Part shown: positions 4,656-5,710 of the stretch, in pieces
Numbering within the stretch: the first letter of the stretch is position 1
Layout: each line of letters opens with the position of its first letter
Source: Planctomycetota bacterium
GTDB lineage: Bacteria > Planctomycetota > Phycisphaerae > Sedimentisphaerales > Anaerobacaceae
DNA: 5,710 nt
Direction: 5' to 3'
Assembly: GCA_022567055.1 (NCBI GenBank)
Contig: JADFHU010000408.1
Coordinates: 1 to 5,710, forward strand
Notes under the pieces: model-generated
Told to the model about the DNA's origin: nothing
The model's input: the letters and a program-made list of their open reading frames with translations, nothing else
Database searches by the model: none
Made by a program: the position numbers and the translations under genes

Positions 4656-5710
4656 CAACTTGCCCGTGCCATGGATTGCCGGCGTCGCCGGGCACAGTCG
4701 GCAGCCAGGCCACTGAGGTTTTGCGTCATCAAGCCCCGTAGCGAAGTATTTACTCGGAGCTGTCCCTGGATCGCCTGGATAACCTTGACGACCTGGAGAG
4801 AGTTTCCTCCCAGATCGAAGAAGTGATCCTGCCGCGTAATACCGGCAATCCCCAATATGCCCGCCCAAATCGTGGCGATGGCTTTTTCTTCGCTGGTTTG
4901 GGGCTGTAGAGCCGCTACCGATATGCGTTGGGTCACCTCAGTTTCATGCCTCAATACGCCACGGGGCACGTCACCATACTCGCCGCGCGGGAGCGTGGCC
5001 CGCATGAGGTAATGACTGGGGACCAGATAGGCGGGCAGTCGCCTCTCGAGGAAGCGTTTCAGGCAGAGCGAAGAAACCGATTCCCCTGTCACCAGGTAGG
5101 CCACCAACTGCTCGCTTGCAGTGTCGCCCCCGATGACGTCGACGACGCACTGCTGGACGGCAGGATGGAGCAGAAGGCTCGACTCTATCTCCTGCAGGGG
5201 AATGATCCGCCCGCGAATCGGGATGGCGCCGGCGATGTCTTCGGTCATCAAGATATCACCACTTGGGAGGCGGTGTCCCTTATGCCCCGTTCGCAACAGT
5301 GTGTTTGCTGTAGGGGCCAGGGGTCCGTTGAGCACATCCGCGCTGGGCGAGGAGGGCGGGGCAGCCGCCATGGGCCGGTGACAGATGGCGATCTCGCCCG
5401 TGATGTCGGCGCCGTGGCCGCTCTCGTCGAGAAGCAGGATCTCATGGGTACCCGACGCCCTTCCGATGGGCAGCAGGGCACGCGTCTGTGCTTCCTTTGG
5501 GTCATGCAGGAAATGACTCACCCACAAAAAATCGCGTCGCTGGTAGGCACTCATCAGGCGACAGGTCGTGGCAAAGTGCTGTCTATGCAACTGCAAATCG
5601 GAGCGCAGTGCCGGTGCTCCACTCAGGACGACCATCCGGGTCTTGGAAAAAAAGGGTTGCTTGGGGTTCACGGAAAGAATAGCGCGATAGTTGGTGGGGT
5701 TGGTATGCAA
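4655..5710 (-). CDS. NRPS-like protein, degenerate adenylation domain plus carrier protein (5' end outside window)
   Basis: At least 351 residues are present, counted from the window edge, with no start inside. Residues about 25-255 are the C-terminal part of an adenylation domain: VLSGAPALRSD, then CRLMSAY, LPIGRASGTHE, ADITGEIAI, LLRTGHKGHRLPSGD, AIPIRGRIIPLQEIES and LPAYLVPSHY. Several signatures are altered. The A5 'Y-G-P-T-E' is YQRRD (56-60), the A7 'T-G-D' is TGH (141-143), and the A10 'G-K-x-D-R' with its catalytic Lys reads YGDVPRG (245-251). Residues about 272-340 form an intact carrier domain with DHFFDLGGNSL (295-305); Ser304 would take the phosphopantetheine arm. No thioesterase or condensation domain follows. 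The gene ends with TGA overlapping the next ATG. The domain probably no longer activates a substrate itself; the carrier could be loaded in trans. Confidence 0.82.
   Translation of the reverse strand: MHTNPTNYRAILSVNPKQPFFSKTRMVVLSGAPALRSDLQLHRQHFATTCRLMSAYQRRDFLWVSHFLHDPKEAQTRALLPIGRASGTHEILLLDESGHGADITGEIAICHRPMAAAPPSSPSADVLNGPLAPTANTLLRTGHKGHRLPSGDILMTEDIAGAIPIRGRIIPLQEIESSLLLHPAVQQCVVDVIGGDTASEQLVAYLVTGESVSSLCLKRFLERRLPAYLVPSHYLMRATLPRGEYGDVPRGVLRHETEVTQRISVAALQPQTSEEKAIATIWAGILGIAGITRQDHFFDLGGNSLQVVKVIQAIQGQLRVNTSLRGLMTQNLSGLAADCARRRRQSMARAS

Noticed and set aside
4539..4868. 109-residue minus-strand open frame extending the small ORF upstream
   Set aside because: The part above 4655 overlaps the carrier-protein coding sequence in another frame; only the 38-codon portion from the TGATG overlap makes sense in the operon.

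Overview
The window looks like accessory DNA of an environmental Gram-negative-type bacterium. It combines the 3' part of a minus-strand biosynthesis operon (carrier-protein/NRPS-like, alpha/beta hydrolases, FkbM methyltransferase) with a repeat-rich patch holding two toxin-antitoxin pairs and a transposase remnant. The hydrolase pair resembles the 'hydrolase 1 / hydrolase 2' proteins known from exosortase-A type exopolysaccharide loci, found for example in Nitrospirota and Proteobacteria. No marker here fixes the taxon, so this placement is inference.

Left part (1-2243). A short C/T-rich tandem repeat (17-80) lies in an open frame that ends at 194. A 161-bp element with near-perfect 20-bp inverted ends (231-391) follows; it is MITE-like, with an integron attC site as the main alternative. 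It sits directly upstream of type II toxin-antitoxin pair 1 (plus strand, 410-969, ATGA overlap). A degraded C-terminal fragment of an IS200/REP-associated tyrosine transposase (about 1024-1377) follows, with a small hairpin after its stop. Toxin-antitoxin pair 2 is on the minus strand (1449-1915, 16-bp overlap) and faces pair 1 tail to tail. Its region is visibly more AT-rich than its surroundings and has a plausible promoter with an adjacent palindrome. The 328-bp gap 1916-2243 holds that promoter and two small inverted repeats, with no gene I can support.

Right part (2244-5710). All genes are on the minus strand, transcribed from the right edge leftwards and tightly packed. An NRPS-like adenylation domain plus carrier protein (5' end outside the window) overlaps by 1 nt a 38-codon small ORF. 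That ORF ends 6 nt before a 266-aa alpha/beta hydrolase-fold protein, which overlaps by 4 nt (ATGA) a second 330-aa hydrolase. Last comes an FkbM-type methyltransferase that has lost its N-terminal SAM-binding part.

The most notable feature is that this operon is full of altered catalytic sites. The adenylation domain has lost the A5, A7 and A10 signatures while its carrier protein keeps the phosphopantetheine serine. The first hydrolase has Arg at the nucleophile position (GLRLG) and no visible catalytic His. The second has Cys instead of Ser (GICTG). A carrier-bound intermediate handled by a non-classical hydrolase pair, perhaps for modifying a surface polysaccharide or lipid, is a reasonable hypothesis but is not shown by the sequence.
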